Source: Acidithiobacillus thiooxidans ATCC 19377
GTDB taxonomy: Bacteria; Pseudomonadota; Gammaproteobacteria; Acidithiobacillales; Acidithiobacillaceae
Length of the DNA stretch: 64,000 bases
Direction: 5' to 3'
NCBI RefSeq assembly: GCF_009662475.1
Contig: NZ_CP045571.1
Location: forward strand, 1,858,501 to 1,922,500
Below the pieces are notes generated by a model. The model saw only the letters and a program-made list of their open reading frames with translations, did not search any database and was not told the origin of the DNA. Shown in pieces: positions 50,430-60,668 of the stretch. Made by a program: the position numbers and the translations under genes. Position 1 is the stretch's first letter. Each line of letters opens with the position of its first letter.

Positions 50430-51494
50430 TCAAACACCATGGGCGCTACTGATCCAGCCACCACCAATCAGACGCTCGCCCTGATAACACACCGCCGCCT
50501 GACCGGGAGTAATGGCCCGTTGTGCTTCATGAAAGCGGATTTCGGCACGACCATCTTCCTTCAGGAGCAACAGTCCCGGCTCCGGGCGCGAGCGATACCG
50601 CAACTTGACGGTCACAGGGTGTTCATCAGAAGCAGACAGGGGCGTCAGCCAGTTGCAGTCCTGCAAATAGGCCTGAGGCTGATACAACTCATTTTCACTA
50701 CCGACGCGCACCTGATTACGAACCGGGTCCAGGGCCAGCACGTAGCGCGGCTGGCCATTGCCGCCACCCAGACCTTTGCGCTGTCCTACGGTAAAATTCA
50801 GGGTTCCGGAATGATGCCCGATCACTTGACCGCTGCTATCGACCATCTCCCCTTCCTGCTCCATATCAAGGCCGGCATAATCCGCCAGGAAACGCCGATA
50901 GTCCCCGTCCGGAACAAAGCAGATATCCTGAGAGTCCTGTTTAGCTGCCACCGGCAAACCGTGCCGCCGGGCGATGGCCCGAACCGCGTCCTTATTCATT
51001 TCACCCACCGGAAAACACAACTGTGGCAGCAGACCAGCATTCAGAGCAAACAGAAAATAGGACTGATCTTTGGCTGCGTCCTCACCCCGCAGCAAAGACA
51101 TCCCGGAAGGGGTTTCCTGAAGACGGGCATAATGACCCGTACCGAGAATCGTCGCCCCCAGCTTTTTCCCTTCTTCCAACAGGGCATCGAACTTGAGAAA
51201 CTGATTGCAGCGGGCACAGGGATTGGGCGTTCGCCCCGCCTGATATTCTGCCACAAACACATCCACAACCTGCTGGCGAAAAGCCTCGCGATAATCCAGA
51301 ACCTGATAAGGGATATTGAGCCGGGCACAGACTTCGGCTGCGTCTTCAATATCTTTCTCGTCGCAACAACGACTTTTCGGCCACAGGCGCATGGTAACAC
51401 CGATCAGGTCATAGCCCTGTTCCTGCATGAGAATCGCAGCTACCGCTGAATCCACACCGCCGGAAAGTGCCACCAATGCCTTGGGCGCCGCCAT
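50430..51494 (-). CDS. mnmA: tRNA-specific 2-thiouridylase
   Basis: MnmA thiolates U34 of Lys, Glu and Gln tRNAs with sulfur relayed from IscS. The 354-residue protein has the PP-loop SGGVDS at residues 11-16. The catalytic cysteines are Cys93 in NPCARC and Cys192 in SQDICFVPDG. ATG 51494 follows AAGGA. Its place next to the isc operon matches its need for IscS-derived sulfur. Confidence 0.95.
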   Translation of the reverse strand: MAAPKALVALSGGVDSAVAAILMQEQGYDLIGVTMRLWPKSRCCDEKDIEDAAEVCARLNIPYQVLDYREAFRQQVVDVFVAEYQAGRTPNPCARCNQFLKFDALLEEGKKLGATILGTGHYARLQETPSGMSLLRGEDAAKDQSYFLFALNAGLLPQLCFPVGEMNKDAVRAIARRHGLPVAAKQDSQDICFVPDGDYRRFLADYAGLDMEQEGEMVDSSGQVIGHHSGTLNFTVGQRKGLGGGNGQPRYVLALDPVRNQVRVGSENELYQPQAYLQDCNWLTPLSASDEHPVTVKLRYRSRPEPGLLLLKEDGRAEIRFHEAQRAITPGQAAVCYQGERLIGGGWISSAHGV

Positions 51495-51506
51495 GTTAAT
51501 CTGTCC

Positions 51507-51701
51507 TTAGTCCCGCTCTGCCAGCCAGGCCATCTGGATGGCTTCGAGAACCCCTTCACTGGACTTTTCAGGATCATCATCAAAATCTGCAAGCTCCACA
51601 ATCCAGCGATGCAAATCCGTGAACCGGAGTAACTGCACATCTGCATCGGGGTGTGCTTCATCCAGTGCGAAAACAATGTCCATGGTATCGCCCCAATGCA
51701 T
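51507..51701 (-). CDS. iscX: Fe-S assembly protein IscX
   Basis: A 64-residue acidic protein (IscX/YfhJ). It has the family pattern with an N-terminal helix-turn-helix-like fold and the block FTDLHRWIVELADFDDDPE. IscX binds IscS and modulates its activity, possibly as an iron sensor or donor. Its ATG overlaps the fdx stop (TGATG), and it closes the isc operon. Confidence 0.93.
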   Translation of the reverse strand: MHWGDTMDIVFALDEAHPDADVQLLRFTDLHRWIVELADFDDDPEKSSEGVLEAIQMAWLAERD

Positions 51702-52039
51702 CAGTGCCGCTCCTTTTCCAGATTGATGGTGTACTTGGGTATTTCAATGACGAGAGGGGTTTCCGCCACTTTGGCCTGACAACTCAGGCGCGAAGTGGGC
51801 TCCAGACCCCAGGCCTTGTCAAGAAGATCCTCCTCTTTTTCTTCGGCTGCTTTGAGGCTGTCAAAACCTTTACGCAAAATGACATGACAGGTCGTACAGG
51901 CACAGGACATTTCACAGGCATGTTCAATCGCTATATGGTTGCGCATGGCCGCAGCAATGATGGTTTCCCCCGGCTCCGCCTCAAACTCCGCCCCTTCGGG
52001 GCAAAGTTCAGCATTGGGTAGTACTTGTATTTTAGTCAT
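51701..52039 (-). CDS. fdx: ISC-type [2Fe-2S] ferredoxin
   Basis: A 112-residue adrenodoxin-like ferredoxin that gives electrons for Fe-S cluster assembly. The cluster cysteines are in CEMSCACTTCH plus the distal one in RLSCQAKV. ATG 52039 lies one base from the hscA stop and GGGAGAG precedes it. Confidence 0.95.
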   Translation of the reverse strand: MTKIQVLPNAELCPEGAEFEAEPGETIIAAAMRNHIAIEHACEMSCACTTCHVILRKGFDSLKAAEEKEEDLLDKAWGLEPTSRLSCQAKVAETPLVIEIPKYTINLEKERH

Positions 52040-53905
52040 TCACTCTCCCAGATCATCTATGGAACGGCCGGCAATAGCCCGCCGCAAGGCACTATCCATG
52101 CGTCGCTGCACCAGAGGTTCGGCTGCAGCTTCCACAGCCTCGGCGGCTTTACTGATGGCATCTGCATCACTGCCTGCCAGACACTGCTCTAAATGCTGAC
52201 TGGCGGCATCCAATCGGGCTTTTTCGTCCGCTTGCAGCAAGGCAGCATCTGTCGATAAGGCACCTTGCAAGGCTTCGCGCACCCGTTCCCCTTCTACCCG
52301 TGCTTCAGAAAGACGCCGATGCGCTATGTCTTCAGCCCCATGCGCAAAAGAATCCTGGAGCATGCGGGCAATTTCATCGTCATTCAGACCAAAACTGGGT
52401 TTGACCAGCACCTCAGAACGCACACCTGTACTCGTTTCTTCTGCAGATACCGTTAACAGTCCATCAGCATCCACTTGAAAAGTCACGCGGATGCGGGCAG
52501 CTCCGGCTACCATTGGGGGAATCCCGCGCAAGCTGAAACGCGCCAGAGAACGACAATCCTGCACCAGGTCCCGCTCCCCCTGGAGCACATGAATACTCAT
52601 AGCCGTCTGGCCGTCCTTGAAAGTCGTGAACTCCTGGGCCTTGGCAGCGGGGATAGGGGTATTCCGGGAAATAATTTTTTCCACCAGCCCGCCCATGGTC
52701 TCCAGACCCAAAGAAAGGGGCAGAACATCCATCAACAGTAAATCTTCGCGCTGATTGCCCACCAACGCATCGGCCTGAATGGCCGCACCCAAAGCCACCA
52801 CCTGATCAGGATCAATATCAGTCAATACGGGCTGCTGAAAAAATTCGGCCACCAGACGACGCAGGGCCGGAACCCGGGTTGCCCCTCCTACCAGCACCAC
52901 CCCATCCACATCCGCCACTTTCAGACCTGCATCACGCAGGGCGCGCCGGCAGGCTGGAAGGGTGCGCTGTAAAACAGGCTGAATGAGGGTTTCAAGCTGC
53001 TTTCGCGTCAATTGGATGATGCGGGGAGCACCCTGCCCGGAGTCCAGCGTCAGCTCAACCTGCTCCTGATCTGTTAAGGCTTCCTTGGCCTGCCGCGCCT
53101 GTTGCAGAACTTGACGACGCCAGAGTGGATCATCCAGATGGATACCACTCTCCGCCATCAACCATTCAGCGATGGCATGGTCCATGTCATCGCCACCCAG
53201 GGCCGTATCACCGGCAGTTGCCAGCACTTCAAACACTCCCGCCTGCAGGCGTAAAATGGAGATATCAAAAGTGCCGCCGCCGAGGTCATAAATGGCAAAA
53301 AGACCTTCACTTTTTTTATCCAGTCCATACGCCACTGCCGCTGCCGTTGGCTCGGCCAGCAGGCGCAAAACATTCAAGCCAGCAAGACGGGCAGCATCTT
53401 TGGTCGCCTGCCGCTGCGCCTCATCAAAATAGGCGGGCACGGTAATCACGACACCCTCGGGCTCAGACCCCAGCGTTTCCTCTGCGAGATTTTTCAGAAC
53501 CTTAAGAATTTCTGCAGAAACCTCAACGGGAGACTTTTCACCCGCACGCGTACGCAGGCGAATCATGCCTTCAGCGGGCACCAGATCATAGGGTAAGTGC
53601 CCGGCCAAAAGCTGGACGTCTTCATGACCACGACCCATAAAACGCTTGACCGAAGCAATAGTGTTATGGGGATCCTGTCCCGCTGCCGCCTGTGCCGGAT
53701 AACCCACAACCACCTTGTCGTCTTCGCAGTAACGCACCACCGAGGGTAACAAATATTGCCCGTCATGGTTGCGCATGACCGTCGGCAGCGCAGACAAAAC
53801 AGAAGCTACTAGAGAATGGGTAGTTCCCAGATCAATCCCAATAGCCAGCCGCCGCTGATGCGGATCAGCAGTCATGCCCGGTTCTGCAATTTGCATTAAA
53901 GCCAT
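52040..53905 (-). CDS. hscA: Fe-S protein assembly chaperone HscA
   Basis: A specialised Hsp70 (621 residues; E. coli 616) that helps release clusters from IscU by binding its LPPVK loop. The nucleotide domain has [18 protein letters not shown]-type and [12 protein letters not shown] motifs; the substrate domain and a helical lid (C-terminal, about 505-600) follow. ATG 53905 has AAGGTG upstream. A 105-base gap separates it from hscB. Confidence 0.95.
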   Translation of the reverse strand: MALMQIAEPGMTADPHQRRLAIGIDLGTTHSLVASVLSALPTVMRNHDGQYLLPSVVRYCEDDKVVVGYPAQAAAGQDPHNTIASVKRFMGRGHEDVQLLAGHLPYDLVPAEGMIRLRTRAGEKSPVEVSAEILKVLKNLAEETLGSEPEGVVITVPAYFDEAQRQATKDAARLAGLNVLRLLAEPTAAAVAYGLDKKSEGLFAIYDLGGGTFDISILRLQAGVFEVLATAGDTALGGDDMDHAIAEWLMAESGIHLDDPLWRRQVLQQARQAKEALTDQEQVELTLDSGQGAPRIIQLTRKQLETLIQPVLQRTLPACRRALRDAGLKVADVDGVVLVGGATRVPALRRLVAEFFQQPVLTDIDPDQVVALGAAIQADALVGNQREDLLLMDVLPLSLGLETMGGLVEKIISRNTPIPAAKAQEFTTFKDGQTAMSIHVLQGERDLVQDCRSLARFSLRGIPPMVAGAARIRVTFQVDADGLLTVSAEETSTGVRSEVLVKPSFGLNDDEIARMLQDSFAHGAEDIAHRRLSEARVEGERVREALQGALSTDAALLQADEKARLDAASQHLEQCLAGSDADAISKAAEAVEAAAEPLVQRRMDSALRRAIAGRSIDDLGE

Positions 53906-54010
53906 GCTATAGCACCTTGTTTATTCATGATAAAAAAGCTCTGAGTATGGTTCCTGCAAAGCAACTACGCCAGGCTTTATCTTAAAAGTTCGTGTGATGC
54001 ATCCAAAAAA

Positions 54011-54628
54011 CTACAGGTTTTGCAAGGACTCTTCGCCACGCTCAATTTCACCCAGGAGTTTGTCCAGAAACTGTAACTCACGCAGCACAGATCCAGCCTC
54101 GTCAACCTGTTCGCAGGGCAGATTTTTCAAGAGGATGTGAAGCTTATTTACCGCTTTGGATGAAGCGTCTTCCACTTCTCCACGCAATTGATCCAACCCG
54201 TTCTGGTCCCTGGCTGCAAGCAGATCTTCCAGACGCTCACGATACACCATCTGGGTCATCAGCAGTGACGGATCAGCCACCTTGACCTGTTCACCCAGGG
54301 CATCAATTCCCTGACGTTGCAACAAATAGTCCGCACGCTTCAGGGGATCACGCAGTACCGCCAGCGCTTCATTCAGCCGCGTACTCCACTCCAGGGAAAA
54401 GCGCCGGGTCGTCGCTTCTGCCTGGGCAAAGCGGTCGGGATGCAGGACTTTCTGCAACTGCAATACCTGACTCCGTAATGCCTGCAGATTCAGATCATAG
54501 CTTTCCGGCAACCCGACCACATCGAACAGGGACAGCTCCGCACGAAAAGGCTGAATAGCTCCACAAGAATGACAAAGTGCGGGGGGAGCATTGAGCTCCG
54601 CCCCGCACTGAATGCATACTCCTGCCAT
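54011..54628 (-). CDS. hscB: Co-chaperone HscB with N-terminal zinc-finger-like extension
   Basis: A J-domain co-chaperone (205 residues) that recruits IscU to HscA. The HPD motif is at residues 63-65 in VLHPDRFA, and a C-terminal three-helix IscU-binding domain follows. Unusually for bacteria, residues 1-25 hold two CxxC pairs (Cys5, Cys8, Cys19, Cys22), as in eukaryotic HSC20. E. coli HscB lacks this. The ATG overlaps the iscA stop (TGATG). Confidence 0.93.
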   Translation of the reverse strand: MAGVCIQCGAELNAPPALCHSCGAIQPFRAELSLFDVVGLPESYDLNLQALRSQVLQLQKVLHPDRFAQAEATTRRFSLEWSTRLNEALAVLRDPLKRADYLLQRQGIDALGEQVKVADPSLLMTQMVYRERLEDLLAARDQNGLDQLRGEVEDASSKAVNKLHILLKNLPCEQVDEAGSVLRELQFLDKLLGEIERGEESLQNL

Positions 54629-54951
54629 CAGGTCGTGAAGCTCTCGCCGCAGCCGCAGGAGTCCTTCACATTGGGGTTGTTGAAGCGAAACCCTTCATTC
54701 AGGCCTTCACGGGTAAAATCCAGCTCCGTCCCGTCCAGATAAATAAGGCTTTTAGGATCCACGAACAGACTCACGTCGTCATGGGGAAAAACCATATCCT
54801 CGGGGTTGGGCGTATCGACAAATTCCATTACATAGGACAGCCCGGAACAGCCGCTGGTTTTGACCCCGATACGAATTCCCAAGCCCTTGCCACGTTTGGC
54901 AATGCTTTTTCGTACCTGCTGGACCGCACTTTCCGATAAAGTCAAAGCCAT
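54628..54951 (-). CDS. iscA: Fe-S cluster carrier IscA
   Basis: An A-type carrier (107 residues). The three cluster cysteines are in [10 protein letters not shown] and [12 protein letters not shown] 54951 has AAGGA at seven bases. It could be IscA or ErpA by sequence; operon position decides for IscA. Confidence 0.93.
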   Translation of the reverse strand: MALTLSESAVQQVRKSIAKRGKGLGIRIGVKTSGCSGLSYVMEFVDTPNPEDMVFPHDDVSLFVDPKSLIYLDGTELDFTREGLNEGFRFNNPNVKDSCGCGESFTT

Positions 54952-54961
54952 GACCGTATCC

Positions 54962-55390
54962 TTAATGTGCCACCTGGGCGGCAGCTACTTCAGTTTGACT
55001 GGCCTGCCCGGCACCCCGCTTGCTGCGATAGTCTTCCACAGCCGCCTTGATGGCATCTTCCGCCAACACGGAGCAATGGATTTTGACGGGCGGCAGTTCC
55101 AGCTCTTCGGCAATATGACTGTTTTTGATCGTCATGGCCTCGTCCAGAGTTTTACCCTTGACCCACTCGGTAACCAGTGAGCTGGAGGCAATGGCCGAAC
55201 CGCAACCATAGGTCTTGAACTTGGCATCTTCGATAATGCCCTGCTCGTTCACCTTGATCTGCAGACGCATGACGTCTCCACATGCGGGCGCGCCTACCAT
55301 GCCGGTGCCAACCCCACTATCATCCTTGTCCATCGCCCCGACATTCCGGGGATTTTCATAATGATCAATCACTTTTTCGCTGTATGCCAT
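54962..55390 (-). CDS. iscU: Fe-S cluster scaffold IscU
   Basis: The scaffold on which clusters are built (142 residues). Cluster ligands are Cys37 in PACGDV, Cys63 in YGCGSA and Cys106 in KIHCSVL, and the HscA recognition motif LPPVK is at 99-103. The C-terminus is about 14 residues longer than E. coli's. ATG 55390 follows AAGGAG. Confidence 0.96.
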   Translation of the reverse strand: MAYSEKVIDHYENPRNVGAMDKDDSGVGTGMVGAPACGDVMRLQIKVNEQGIIEDAKFKTYGCGSAIASSSLVTEWVKGKTLDEAMTIKNSHIAEELELPPVKIHCSVLAEDAIKAAVEDYRSKRGAGQASQTEVAAAQVAH

Positions 55391-55414
55391 GACTATTCTC
55401 CTTGCTTGAGGGCC

Positions 55415-56680
55415 TTAATGTGCGGCCCACTGAATACTGTTAAGATCTATGCCTTCAAGATGCATTTCCCAAAGCGGTGACAACTCCCGCAATTTGCCCA
55501 CTTTGCCCGCTATCAACTCGATGGTGGCATCAATTTCTGCCTCGGTCGTAAAGCGCCCAATACCGAAACGAATGGAACTATGGGCTAATTCGTCGGATTT
55601 ACCCAATGCCCGAAGCACGTAAGACGGCTCCAGACTGGCTGAAGTACAGGCTGAACCGCTGGAAACCGCAATTTCCTTCAGGGCCATGATCAAAGATTCG
55701 CCTTCGACAAAGGCAAAACTGATGTTCAGGTTATGCGGAACCCGATGTTCCATGCTGCCATTAATATAGGTTTCCTCAACACGATCCTGAATGCCTTTGA
55801 GCAGACGATCGCGCAATTTACCAATTCTTTGGGCATCAGCATCCATCAACTGAACGGCTAGTTCCGCAGCTGCTCCCATACCGACAATCTGGTGCGTGGG
55901 CAAAGTACCTGAACGCATACCCCGTTCGTGACCACCACCATGCACCTGAGCTTCCACGCGCACCCGGGGCTTACGCCGGACATATAGTGCACCGATGCCT
56001 TTGGGGCCATAAATCTTGTGTCCGGACAGGCTCATCATGTCCGCCTGAATGGCTTCTACATCTACTGGTATCTTACCCAGCGCCTGCACCGCATCCACAT
56101 GAAAAAGGACCTTGTGCGTCCGCAAAATCCGGCCAATTTCTTCCATGGGCTGGATGACGCCGATTTCATTATTTACGAACAGCACCGAGGCGATGATGGT
56201 GTCCGGACGAATGGCGGCTTCGAAAGCCTTCAGATCGACCAGACCATCTTCCTGAACCTCCAGATAAGTGACCTCAAAACCTTCCCGCTCCAACTGACGG
56301 CAGGTGTCCAGAGTTGCCTTATGCTCGGTGCGCAGGGTGATAATGTGCTTGCCTTTACCGGAATAAAAATGCGCCGCACCTTTCAAGGCCAGATTAGTGG
56401 CCTCTGTTGCGCCGGAGGTCCAGACAATTTCCCGGGGATCCGCATGAAGCGCATCCGCCACCTGCTGACGGGCTTTTTCGACGGCTTTTTCTGCTGTCCA
56501 GCCATAAGCATGGGAACGGCTCGCTGCATTGCCAAAATCATGGGTCAAATAAGGCAGCATCTGTTCCAACACCTGTGGGTCTACCGGCGTAGTCGCCTGA
56601 TAATCCAGATAAATGGGACGATCCGGGTTAATCAGCAAGGGTTTCTTGCTTTCCAGGTCGATAATTTGGGGTTGATTCAT
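55415..56680 (-). CDS. iscS: Cysteine desulfurase IscS
   Basis: The PLP enzyme that supplies sulfur for Fe-S clusters and tRNA thiolation (421 residues). The PLP lysine is Lys222 in [10 protein letters not shown] and the persulfide cysteine is Cys345 in [12 protein letters not shown] 56680 is chosen over GTG 56689 because GAGGTG lies six bases upstream. About 15 extra N-terminal residues relative to E. coli precede [14 protein letters not shown]. Confidence 0.96.
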   Translation of the reverse strand: MNQPQIIDLESKKPLLINPDRPIYLDYQATTPVDPQVLEQMLPYLTHDFGNAASRSHAYGWTAEKAVEKARQQVADALHADPREIVWTSGATEATNLALKGAAHFYSGKGKHIITLRTEHKATLDTCRQLEREGFEVTYLEVQEDGLVDLKAFEAAIRPDTIIASVLFVNNEIGVIQPMEEIGRILRTHKVLFHVDAVQALGKIPVDVEAIQADMMSLSGHKIYGPKGIGALYVRRKPRVRVEAQVHGGGHERGMRSGTLPTHQIVGMGAAAELAVQLMDADAQRIGKLRDRLLKGIQDRVEETYINGSMEHRVPHNLNISFAFVEGESLIMALKEIAVSSGSACTSASLEPSYVLRALGKSDELAHSSIRFGIGRFTTEAEIDATIELIAGKVGKLRELSPLWEMHLEGIDLNSIQWAAH

Positions 56681-56698
56681 TTTCTGCACCTCACGGTA

Positions 56699-57190
56699 TC
56701 AAGCGGTATCATGTGTTGCCGCATGCAACGCATGGCGATTTTGCATACGAATCGGCACACCCTGCGCCGATTCTTTTTGTAAATGTCGGGCAACCAGATC
56801 ACCCAAGGTGATATTCCCGAGAAAACTGGCGATGCGCTCGCCCAATTCTTCCCACAAATCATGAGTCAGGCATTGCTGGCCATCACCCTTGCAGCAGTTT
56901 TGCGGTTCGCCACCGCACTGGGTTGTACTGATGGACTCATTAACCGCTTCGACAATCCTGGTCAGGGGAATTTCTGAATCCGGTACAGCCAGCCGATAAC
57001 CTCCACCTGGCCCACGTACACTTTCAATCAGTCCGAAGCGCCGCATACGTCCAAACAACTGCTCCAGATAAGCCACAGATATTTGCTGACGTTGGCAAAC
57101 ATCCGCCACCGTCACCACGCCATCACTCTGGTGCAGGGCCAAATCCAGCATGGCTGTTACGGCATAGCGGCCTTTCGTCGTCAATTTCAT
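56699..57190 (-). CDS. iscR: Fe-S cluster-sensing regulator IscR
   Basis: An Rrf2-family repressor that holds a [2Fe-2S] cluster and shuts off isc when clusters are plentiful (164 residues). The winged helix (MKLTTKGRYAV start) has VRGPGGGYRLA as the wing. The cluster cysteines are Cys92, Cys99/Cys100 and Cys107, with the next ligand in CLTHDLW (His110). In E. coli the spacing is C-x5-C-x5-C; here it is C-x6-CC-x6-C. ATG 57190 is chosen over the open-frame start at 57211. Confidence 0.94.
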   Translation of the reverse strand: MKLTTKGRYAVTAMLDLALHQSDGVVTVADVCQRQQISVAYLEQLFGRMRRFGLIESVRGPGGGYRLAVPDSEIPLTRIVEAVNESISTTQCGGEPQNCCKGDGQQCLTHDLWEELGERIASFLGNITLGDLVARHLQKESAQGVPIRMQNRHALHAATHDTA

Positions 57191-57218
57191 ATCAGGTAAC
57201 CTCTGCTGCACATCCTAC

Positions 57219-57243
57219 TATCTGTACTAATTTAGTCAAGTAT
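57219..57243 (-). promoter_or_regulatory. IscR type-1 operator overlapping the isc promoter
   Basis: Reading on the minus strand, the core TTGACTAAATTAGT fits the E. coli type-1 IscR consensus (recalled). By my alignment about 20 of 25 positions agree, with the left half and centre perfect. TTGACT (57234-57239) can also serve as the -35 box, with TAGGAT (57212-57217) as the -10 box 16 bases away. The site begins at the cysE stop codon and ends 28 bases before the iscR ATG. This would give autoregulation by IscR. Confidence 0.75.
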
Positions 57244-57991
57244 TCTGTTTTGAAGTTCCCTGTTCGGCAGAATCCGGCCCTGCTTCCAGAGAACAAGCGA
57301 TTTCCTCGACCGGCATCAAGGCTTCACGCGGTTGTAATTGTTGTAATCCGGATCTGATCTGGGTGATCTCGGCATCCTGGCGATGCATGTGTTCAAGCAT
57401 GCATTCTATCGCTCGCGCTACCGGGTCAGGCATCTGCCCAGTCAGTCCATAGGCTTCAAAATTATCCGGGTGTTGTTCCCCTTTATTTACGACCCGGCCG
57501 GGAATACCCACCACTGTCGCCCCTGCCGGAACCGATTTGACCACGACCGCATTGGAACCAACCCGAGCCTGATCGCCAACCATAATGGGTCCCAGCACTT
57601 TGGCCCCCGCGCCGACAATCACGCCATTACCCAATGTGGGATGACGCTTGCCCGGTTGCCAGGACGTTCCACCTAGGGTAACGCCATGATAAAGCGTACA
57701 ATCGTCACCAATTTCTGCCGTCTCACCGATCACTACACCCATGCCATGATCAATAAAAAAGCGCTGCCCAATGCAGGCACCAGGATGAATTTCAATGCCC
57801 GTCCAAAAACGAGAAAAAGCCGCAAGACTGCGGGCCAGCAAGCGCCAGCGCCGTTTCCATAGCCCATGGGCAAGACGGTGCATAAACAGGGCATGCACAC
57901 CGGGATAGGTCAGCAGAACCTCAAGACGATTGCGGGCGGCAGGATCACGGGCAAATACGGCATCCAGGTCAGCACGCCAATGACCAGCCAT
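57236..57991 (-). CDS. cysE: Serine O-acetyltransferase
   Basis: CysE makes O-acetylserine, the cysteine precursor (251 residues). The N-terminal helical domain is shorter than in E. coli, as in pseudomonads. The left-handed helix has [17 protein letters not shown] and [16 protein letters not shown] lies nine bases before ATG 57991. Placement before iscR links cysteine supply to Fe-S assembly. Confidence 0.93.
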   Translation of the reverse strand: MAGHWRADLDAVFARDPAARNRLEVLLTYPGVHALFMHRLAHGLWKRRWRLLARSLAAFSRFWTGIEIHPGACIGQRFFIDHGMGVVIGETAEIGDDCTLYHGVTLGGTSWQPGKRHPTLGNGVIVGAGAKVLGPIMVGDQARVGSNAVVVKSVPAGATVVGIPGRVVNKGEQHPDNFEAYGLTGQMPDPVARAIECMLEHMHRQDAEITQIRSGLQQLQPREALMPVEEIACSLEAGPDSAEQGTSKQNT

Positions 57992-58041
57992 TCGTTATGT
58001 TCCTCCAGGTTTTACGAGCCCTTGCCAGACCGCATTAAAGA

Positions 58042-58809
58042 CTATCCCGACCCTTTTTGTCTACTATTCGTCGCCCAGCGCTGTATTTCGGTAAGTATGC
58101 CACGCAGAATGTTGACTTCATTAACCGTAGGCCGGGCCCGGTCATAGAGACGACGCAATCGACGCATCATCCGGATGGCACGAATTTCCTGTAAAAAACC
58201 ACTTTGCCGCAGAACCTGCTCCAGATGATCATAAAAACCTTCCATGTCCTCCATAGGCGCTGCCAGTTCTACGCTGGTTACATCGGGATCAGGGTGCGGC
58301 TCCAGATTTGCCTGAAGAGTCGCCATGTGCAGTTCGTATGCCAGAACCTGCACCGCCTGACCAAGATTCAGGGAATGATATAATTCCGCCGTGGGAATAT
58401 TCACCAGAACCTGACAGTGATCCAGCTCCTCATTGCTGAGCCCCGTGCGCTCACGGCCAAAAACCAGCGCACAATTTCCGTCAGCAAGTTCCGCAACCAT
58501 TTCCACAGCCGCCTCGCGGGCATCCAATACGGGCCACTGAATGCGGCGATCCCGGGCACTGGTTCCATAGACCTTGTGGCAGCCCTGCAAGGCTGCAGCC
58601 AGATCTGCTGTGACTTGCGCCCGTTCAAGAATATCCTCGGCACCTGATGCCAGTGCTGTCGCTTCAGGATGAGGAAAAAAACGTGGATTCACCAGGACCA
58701 GATGTTGCAGTCCCATCACTTTCATGGCGCGGGCAGTAGCGCCAATATTGCCCGGATGGCTGGTTTCCACCAGAACCACCCGCAGCCTCTCCAGAAATTT
58801 TGTACTCAA
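58042..58809 (-). CDS. trmJ: tRNA (cytidine/uridine-2'-O-)-methyltransferase TrmJ
   Basis: A SPOUT-family methyltransferase (255 residues) that methylates position 32 of tRNA. It has VVLVETSHPGNIGATARAMK at the N-terminus, FGRERTGLSNEEL, and IPTAELYHSLNLGQAVQVL in the knot. The start is TTG 58809 with AGGAG eight bases upstream. trmJ-cysE-iscR is also the pseudomonad order. Confidence 0.9.
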   Translation of the reverse strand: MSTKFLERLRVVLVETSHPGNIGATARAMKVMGLQHLVLVNPRFFPHPEATALASGAEDILERAQVTADLAAALQGCHKVYGTSARDRRIQWPVLDAREAAVEMVAELADGNCALVFGRERTGLSNEELDHCQVLVNIPTAELYHSLNLGQAVQVLAYELHMATLQANLEPHPDPDVTSVELAAPMEDMEGFYDHLEQVLRQSGFLQEIRAIRMMRRLRRLYDRARPTVNEVNILRGILTEIQRWATNSRQKGSG

Positions 58810-58919
58810 GCTAGCTTGCTCCTGATAACGCGCTGTTTAGTTTGATGCGCAGCGCTATTCGTGCGCTCATTGCCGTTCTCCCTTATACTGCGTCCAATTT
58901 GTTTTGCCAAAGGGTTCCC

Positions 58920-59717
58920 ATGCAGCATCCCATATTAGTTACCGCTATCCGTGCCGCCCGCAAAGCCGGCGATATCATCAATCGCAGTTTTGCCCGGGTC
59001 AATGAAATCACCATCACCAGCAAAGCGCACAATGACTTTGTGACCGACGTGGATCAACGCGCCGAGGCCGCCATTGTCGAAATCATCCGCCGCGCCTACC
59101 CGGATCATGGCATTCTGGCCGAAGAAGGCAACCGGATTCCCGACAAGGATTTTGAATGGATTATCGATCCTCTCGACGGCACCACCAATTTCATTCATGG
59201 CATGCCACAGCTCTGTGTTTCCATTGGCATTAAACATTTTGACCGACTGGAACATGCAGTTATTTACAATCCCATCCACGATGAGCTGTTTACCGCCACG
59301 CGCGGCGGCGGCGCCCATCTCAATGATCGCCGCCTGCGCATTGCCCAACGCAAAGATCTGGATGGTGCGCTTCTGGGTACCGGATTTCCTTTTCGGGATT
59401 TTTCCTATCTGGATACCTATCTTGCCACCTTCAAGGCCTTCATGCTGAAAACTGCAGGGATTCGTCGTCCAGGTTCCGCCGCTCTGGATCTGGCTTATGT
59501 GGCCGCCGGCCGTTATGATGGATTCTGGGAATTCAACCTCAAACCCTGGGATCTGGCAGCGGGCGCACTGCTGGTTCAGGAGGCCGGTGGGGTCGCCACC
59601 GACTTCACGGGGGACCAGGGATTTCTGGAAAATGGCAACATCGTGGCTGGCAATCTGCGCGTCCATGCGCAGATGCTCCACATCATCAGCCAGGAAATCA
59701 ACAAGCCCAAGGCCTGA
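58920..59717 (+). CDS. suhB: Inositol-1-monophosphatase family protein SuhB
   Basis: A 265-residue inositol-phosphatase. The metal site is in ILAEEGN (Glu68/69) and IIDPLDGTTNFIHG (residues 81-94), and WDLAAGALLVQEAGG completes it. SuhB also joins rRNA antitermination complexes in E. coli. ATG 58920 with AAAGGG is chosen over the frame start at 58842. A possible -10 TATACT lies at 58884. Confidence 0.93.
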   Translation: MQHPILVTAIRAARKAGDIINRSFARVNEITITSKAHNDFVTDVDQRAEAAIVEIIRRAYPDHGILAEEGNRIPDKDFEWIIDPLDGTTNFIHGMPQLCVSIGIKHFDRLEHAVIYNPIHDELFTATRGGGAHLNDRRLRIAQRKDLDGALLGTGFPFRDFSYLDTYLATFKAFMLKTAGIRRPGSAALDLAYVAAGRYDGFWEFNLKPWDLAAGALLVQEAGGVATDFTGDQGFLENGNIVAGNLRVHAQMLHIISQEINKPKA

Positions 59718-59741
59718 AACCCGCAGCCCGGGCGCGGTGTT

Positions 59742-60605
59742 TTACTGTCCTGCCAGTGACTTTGATCCGGCCCAGTGCCGGGCAAACTGGCGGGCTACCC
59801 GCCCGCTGCGGGAGCCACGCTGCAGTGCCCAGCGCAAGGCTTCCTCCTGCCATTGTTCAGGATCCGCCGGCATATTCAGACGCCGCAAATGGATGGCACA
59901 AATATCCAGATACATGGTCTGATCAAAGGGGTAAAAACCCAACCACAAACCGAAGCGCTCAGATAAACTGATTTTTTCCTCAGCCGTTTCTCCCGCAATA
60001 ATCTCATCACCATGACGGTGATATTCTTCATTGTCGGAAAAATGCCGGGGCATGAGATGACGCCTGTTACTGGTGGCATACAAAAGCACATTATCGGGCC
60101 GCGCCTCCACACCGCCATCGAGCAGTGATTTGAGGGCCTTATAGCCAGGATCGTCAGAACCAAAAGACAAATCATCACAAAACAGGGCAAAGTGATAACG
60201 CTGTACGGGATCAGCAGCCTGCAGGGCGGCCAGTATTTCCGGCAAATCGAGAATGCCATCCGCGTCTATTTCAATCAGACGAAAGCCCTGATCCGCATAA
60301 CGACGTAGCAAGGCTTTGACCAGGGAAGACTTTCCCGTTCCCCTTCCGCCCCAGAGCAGGGCGTCATTGGCCGGGAATCCGGCCACAAACTGCCGGGTAT
60401 TCAGTTCCAGGGCCGCCTTGGTTTCGTCAATACCCAACAACTCCTCCATATCCGGCAAATCCACCCGGCTGACGGCCTCCAGACGCCCACCCAGTGGCAA
60501 ATGTCGCCAACGCGCAGCCTTGATGCTGGCGAAATCCGGCAAGGGATGATCACTGCTATCCCCCAGCAGCGCTGCTAAACTTTGAAGCAAATGCTGACGT
60601 ACCAC
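59742..60605 (-). CDS. DUF815-family AAA ATPase
   Basis: A P-loop ATPase with Walker A GGRGTGKSSLVK (residues about 86-97) and Walker B FALFCDDLSF. The DNVLLYATSNRRHLMPRHF block and an arginine-rich C-terminal region fit the DUF815 family, whose cellular role is unknown. GTG 60605 has AGGAG ten bases upstream; the frame extends to GTG 60647 (301 residues) without a ribosome site. Divergent from yciB. Confidence 0.82.
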   Translation of the reverse strand: MVRQHLLQSLAALLGDSSDHPLPDFASIKAARWRHLPLGGRLEAVSRVDLPDMEELLGIDETKAALELNTRQFVAGFPANDALLWGGRGTGKSSLVKALLRRYADQGFRLIEIDADGILDLPEILAALQAADPVQRYHFALFCDDLSFGSDDPGYKALKSLLDGGVEARPDNVLLYATSNRRHLMPRHFSDNEEYHRHGDEIIAGETAEEKISLSERFGLWLGFYPFDQTMYLDICAIHLRRLNMPADPEQWQEEALRWALQRGSRSGRVARQFARHWAGSKSLAGQ

Positions 60606-60668
60606 TGTCCATAAACTCCTTTCTGTGATTAGATAGCCAAGTTCCACTCTATATTACTGCGTCCCGTC

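Noticed and set aside
53906-54010. 105-base gap between hscB and hscA as a possible tRNA or small RNA
   Set aside because: No cloverleaf or strong hairpin is visible; likely just a spacer.
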